A program made the translations under genes and the position numbers. Source: DASPWW01 sp963841715 (GTDB lineage: Bacteria > Actinomycetota > Thermoleophilia > Solirubrobacterales > 70-9). From it: DNA of 64,000 bases. The stretch is from NCBI GenBank assembly GCA_963841715.1, contig CAWJDP010000001.1:930001-994000 (forward strand). Reading direction: 5' to 3'. The notes below the pieces were generated by a model that was given only the letters and a program-made list of their open reading frames with translations, did no database searches and was not told the origin of the DNA. Positions 61,878-64,000 of this stretch are shown here, piece by piece (positions within the stretch are counted from its first letter, which is position 1; each line of letters begins with the position of its first letter).

Positions 61878-63079
61878 GACTTGCCGCTGAACCGCTCGGC
61901 CTCCTCCGAGCCGCCGGTGGCGTCACCCTCGCTGTAGGAGTGCGCGCCGGCGCCCGCGAGCCTTCCGCCCTCGACGATCAGGTACTCCTCGCGGATCGGC
62001 TTGCCCCCGAAGTGGCATTCGAGGATCTCCCTCGTGCCCGCCGCATACCGGGCCTGAGCCGAGAGGCTGGTCCCCGACGTGTGCGGGGTCATGCCGTGGT
62101 GAGGCATCGTCCGCCACGGGTGGTCCTCGGGCGCGGGCTGAGGGAACCAGACGTCGCCCGCGTAGCCCGCGAGCTGACCGGACTCCAACGCCCGCACGAT
62201 CGCGTCGCGGTCGCAGATCTTGCCGCGCGCGGTGTCGACCAGGTACGCGCCGCGCTTCATCCTCGCGATCATCTCGTCGTCGAACAGGTGCTCGGTCTCC
62301 GGATGGAGCGGCGCGTTGATCGTGACCACGTCGCAGATCCCGACCATCTCCTCGGTCGTCTCGTGGAAGCTCACTCCGAGCTCCTTCTCGACCTCATCGG
62401 GGAGACGGTGTCGGTCCGTGTAGTGGAGCCCGACGTCGAACGGCTTCATCCGGCGCAGCACGGCCGTGCCGATGCGCCCGGCGGCGACCGTGCCGACCTG
62501 CATGCCCTCGACGTCGTACTCCCGCGCGACGCAGTCGGCGATGTTCCAGCCCCCGTCGACGACGACCTTGTATGAGGGGATGTAGTTGCGCACCAGCCCC
62601 AGAATCATCATCACCACGTGCTCGGAGACGCTGATCGAGTTCGAGTACGTGACCTCGGCGATCGTCATCCCGGCCTTCTGCGCGGCCTGAAGATCGACGT
62701 GGTCGGAACCGATCCCCGCGGTGATCGCGAGCTTCAGGTTCGGGGCCTTGGCGATCCGCTCGGCGGTCAGGTATGCCGGCCAGAACGGCTGCGAGATCAC
62801 GACCTCGGCCTCGGGCAGCTCGCGCTCGAACTCGGAGTCGGCCCCGTCCTTGTCCGCGGTCACGACGAGCTCGTGACCGTCCGCCTCGAGGAACTTGCGC
62901 AGGCCGAGCTCACCCGATACGCAGCCGAGCAGCTCCCCCGGCGAGAAGTCGATCGCGTCCGGGGTCGGGGTCGTCTGCCCGTCCGGGTAGCGCTCGATCT
63001 TCGGGATCTCGTCGCGCGGATACTCCGGTGGGTATCCGTCGACCGGGTCGTCGTAGAGCACACACAGAACCTTCGCCAT
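61874..63079 (-). CDS. fdh: NAD-dependent formate dehydrogenase
   Basis: A 401-residue enzyme from ATG 63079 with GGAGG ten bases before. It matches single-subunit FDH: AKVLCVLYDDPVDGYP, SQPFWPAYLTAERIAKAPNLKLAITAGIGSDHVDL, SNSISVSEHVVMMIL, NAD motif GTVAAGRIGTAVLRRMKPFDVGLHYTDRHRLP (TDRH favouring NAD), VDTARGKICDR and TPHTSGTSLSAQARYAAGTREIL with the catalytic histidine. It oxidises formate to CO2 and gives NADH. The GntR operator in its promoter links it to the glx/R2lox operon. Confidence 0.95.
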   Translation of the reverse strand: MAKVLCVLYDDPVDGYPPEYPRDEIPKIERYPDGQTTPTPDAIDFSPGELLGCVSGELGLRKFLEADGHELVVTADKDGADSEFERELPEAEVVISQPFWPAYLTAERIAKAPNLKLAITAGIGSDHVDLQAAQKAGMTIAEVTYSNSISVSEHVVMMILGLVRNYIPSYKVVVDGGWNIADCVAREYDVEGMQVGTVAAGRIGTAVLRRMKPFDVGLHYTDRHRLPDEVEKELGVSFHETTEEMVGICDVVTINAPLHPETEHLFDDEMIARMKRGAYLVDTARGKICDRDAIVRALESGQLAGYAGDVWFPQPAPEDHPWRTMPHHGMTPHTSGTSLSAQARYAAGTREILECHFGGKPIREEYLIVEGGRLAGAGAHSYSEGDATGGSEEAERFSGKS

Positions 63080-63132
63080 CTCTCTACCTCCGTGAATACA
63101 CGTCACCGTCGGGCTGCATTCGACCCGCGCCA

Positions 63133-63166
63133 ACTATAGACCGAAAATGAACAAAAAGGTACATTC
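63133..63166 (-). promoter_or_regulatory. fdh promoter and GntR-type operator
   Basis: AAATGAAC (63145-63152), six bases and GTACATTC (63159-63166), with the same 20-base core as the glnT operator. The -10-like TATAGT (63138-63133) lies six bases away toward fdh, exactly the spacing seen at 54991-55024. The remaining fdh-gcvPB gap (63167-63249) has no gene I can support. Confidence 0.65.
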
Positions 63167-63249
63167 GCGCTCTCGAGCCGGCCCGCGCGCGAACGCCCGC
63201 TGCCGTACGGGCAACCGCGGGAGGGCCCGCCCCGGGGATGCGGCGGCGC

Positions 63250-64000
63250 TCAGCCGGCGCGGCCGGCGGAGCCCAGCGGCTCGCGGACCACCGGCTTTCG
63301 CGCCGCGGCCGCCTCGTCGAGGCGGCGCACGGGCGTGGTGTAGGGCGCCCGGCGGGCGATCTCGGGGTCGTCCTCGGCCTCGGCGAGGATGTCCTCGATC
63401 GCGTCGGCGAAGCCGTCGAGTGTCTCCTTGGTCTCGGTCTCGGTCGGCTCGATCATCAGCGCCTCGTCGACGAGAAGCGGGAAGTACACCGTGGGCGGGT
63501 GAACGCCGAAGTCGAGGATCCGCTTCGCCATGTCGAGTGTCGTCACGCCGAGCTGCTTCTTCGCACGCCGCCCCGAGAGCACGAACTCATGCATGCAGCG
63601 GCGATTGAAGGCGGCCGGCAGGTACTCCCCCGCCCTCCCCGCCGCCAGCCGAGCGCGCAGATAGTTGGCGTTCAGGACCGCGATGTCGGTGGCCTCCGCG
63701 AGGCCGTCGCCGCCGAGGCCGAGGATGTAGGCGTAGGAGCGCACGAAGACCCCGAAGTTGCCCTGGAAGCCGCGCAGACGGCCGATCGACTTCGGGCGGT
63801 CGTAGTCGAGGTCGAACCTCGGCTCCGCGCCGTTGCCCCGCCCGTCGCTGACGACCCGTGGCACGGGCAGGTAGGGCTCGATCCGCTCCGAGACGCAGAT
63901 CGGGCCGGATCCGGGCCCGCCGCCCCCGTGCGGCTGCGAGAACGACTTGTGGAGGTTGAGGTGGACGATGTCGAAGCCCATGTCGCCGGGCGTAGAGCGG
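63250..64000 (-). CDS. gcvPB: Glycine dehydrogenase (decarboxylating) subunit 2, partial at the right edge
   Basis: The minus-strand frame is open through the window edge. It includes GFDIVHLNLHKSFSQPHGGGGPGSGPICV with the PLP lysine in NLHKSF, LRGFQGNFGVFVRSYAYILGLGGDGL, NANYLRARL and DFGVHPPTVYFPL, typical of GcvPB. The true start lies beyond 64000. Subunit 2 works with GcvPA in the glycine cleavage system, which could feed or drain methylene-THF and glycine for the serine cycle. Confidence 0.93.
   Translation of the reverse strand, partial: RSTPGDMGFDIVHLNLHKSFSQPHGGGGPGSGPICVSERIEPYLPVPRVVSDGRGNGAEPRFDLDYDRPKSIGRLRGFQGNFGVFVRSYAYILGLGGDGLAEATDIAVLNANYLRARLAAGRAGEYLPAAFNRRCMHEFVLSGRRAKKQLGVTTLDMAKRILDFGVHPPTVYFPLLVDEALMIEPTETETKETLDGFADAIEDILAEAEDDPEIARRAPYTTPVRRLDEAAAARKPVVREPLGSAGRAG

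Overview
The window is very GC-rich, almost wholly coding DNA from an actinobacterium. Three things suggest the class Thermoleophilia (Solirubrobacterales or Gaiellales relatives): an exported protein with a lysine-run C-terminus, the aro/cmk/der and scpAB neighbourhoods, and a stand-alone LigD polymerase beside Ku. This placement is inference; there is no rRNA in the window. Two single-base deletions in C/G runs break metK and a DUF3352 gene, which looks like draft or long-read assembly error. No tRNA, rRNA, CRISPR array, transposase or prophage gene was seen.

Region 1 (1-33 kb) is mostly housekeeping. It holds metK, a DUF3352 protein, and a minus-strand operon aroF-tyrA-aroA followed by cmk-der. 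In front of aroF is a well-formed attenuation leader: a promoter, an apparently leaderless 28-codon peptide whose last codons are Tyr-Tyr-Tyr-Phe-Trp-Arg-Phe-Thr, then stem-loops. Next come hisC, aroH, rluB, scpBA, trpS, an MFS exporter, a FetAB-type ABC exporter, Ku plus LigD polymerase, and a DEAD-box helicase. An ammonium transporter operon with two very small membrane proteins lies divergent from a GAF/PucR-type regulator. A truncated sensor and a cation/proton antiporter close the region.

Region 2 (33.4-64 kb) is a C1/methylated-amine island. Minus-strand gmaS-mgsA-mgsB-mgsC (gamma-glutamylmethylamide synthetase and N-methylglutamate synthase type genes) is divergent from plus-strand soxD-soxA-soxG-soxB (N-methylglutamate dehydrogenase / heterotetrameric sarcosine oxidase type), fhs and fchA. 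Together they can turn methylamine into methylene-tetrahydrofolate and formate. A second, different operon follows on the minus strand: a glnT-like ligase, glxB, glxC, glxD, a 147-residue unknown, a DadA-like flavoenzyme, a DUF1059-like protein, an R2lox-type Mn/Fe oxidase, a second DadA-like flavoenzyme and cyanase. I do not recognise this combination and consider it the best candidate for an undescribed system. A GntR/UTRA regulator is divergent from it, and a nearly identical palindromic operator sits in its promoter and in the promoter of the formate dehydrogenase operon 8 kb away.

The right end carries serine-cycle genes: malyl-CoA lyase, phosphoribulokinase, a QscR/CbbR-like LysR regulator, serine-glyoxylate aminotransferase, hydroxypyruvate reductase, a CADD-like diiron oxygenase (possible p-aminobenzoate synthase), NAD formate dehydrogenase and the start of glycine decarboxylase subunit 2. 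No RuBisCO is present, so the phosphoribulokinase next to a LysR gene most resembles the regulatory RuBP-making role known from serine-cycle methylotrophs. Missing from the window, and to be sought elsewhere in the genome, are methylene-THF dehydrogenase, malate thiokinase, glycerate kinase and serine hydroxymethyltransferase.
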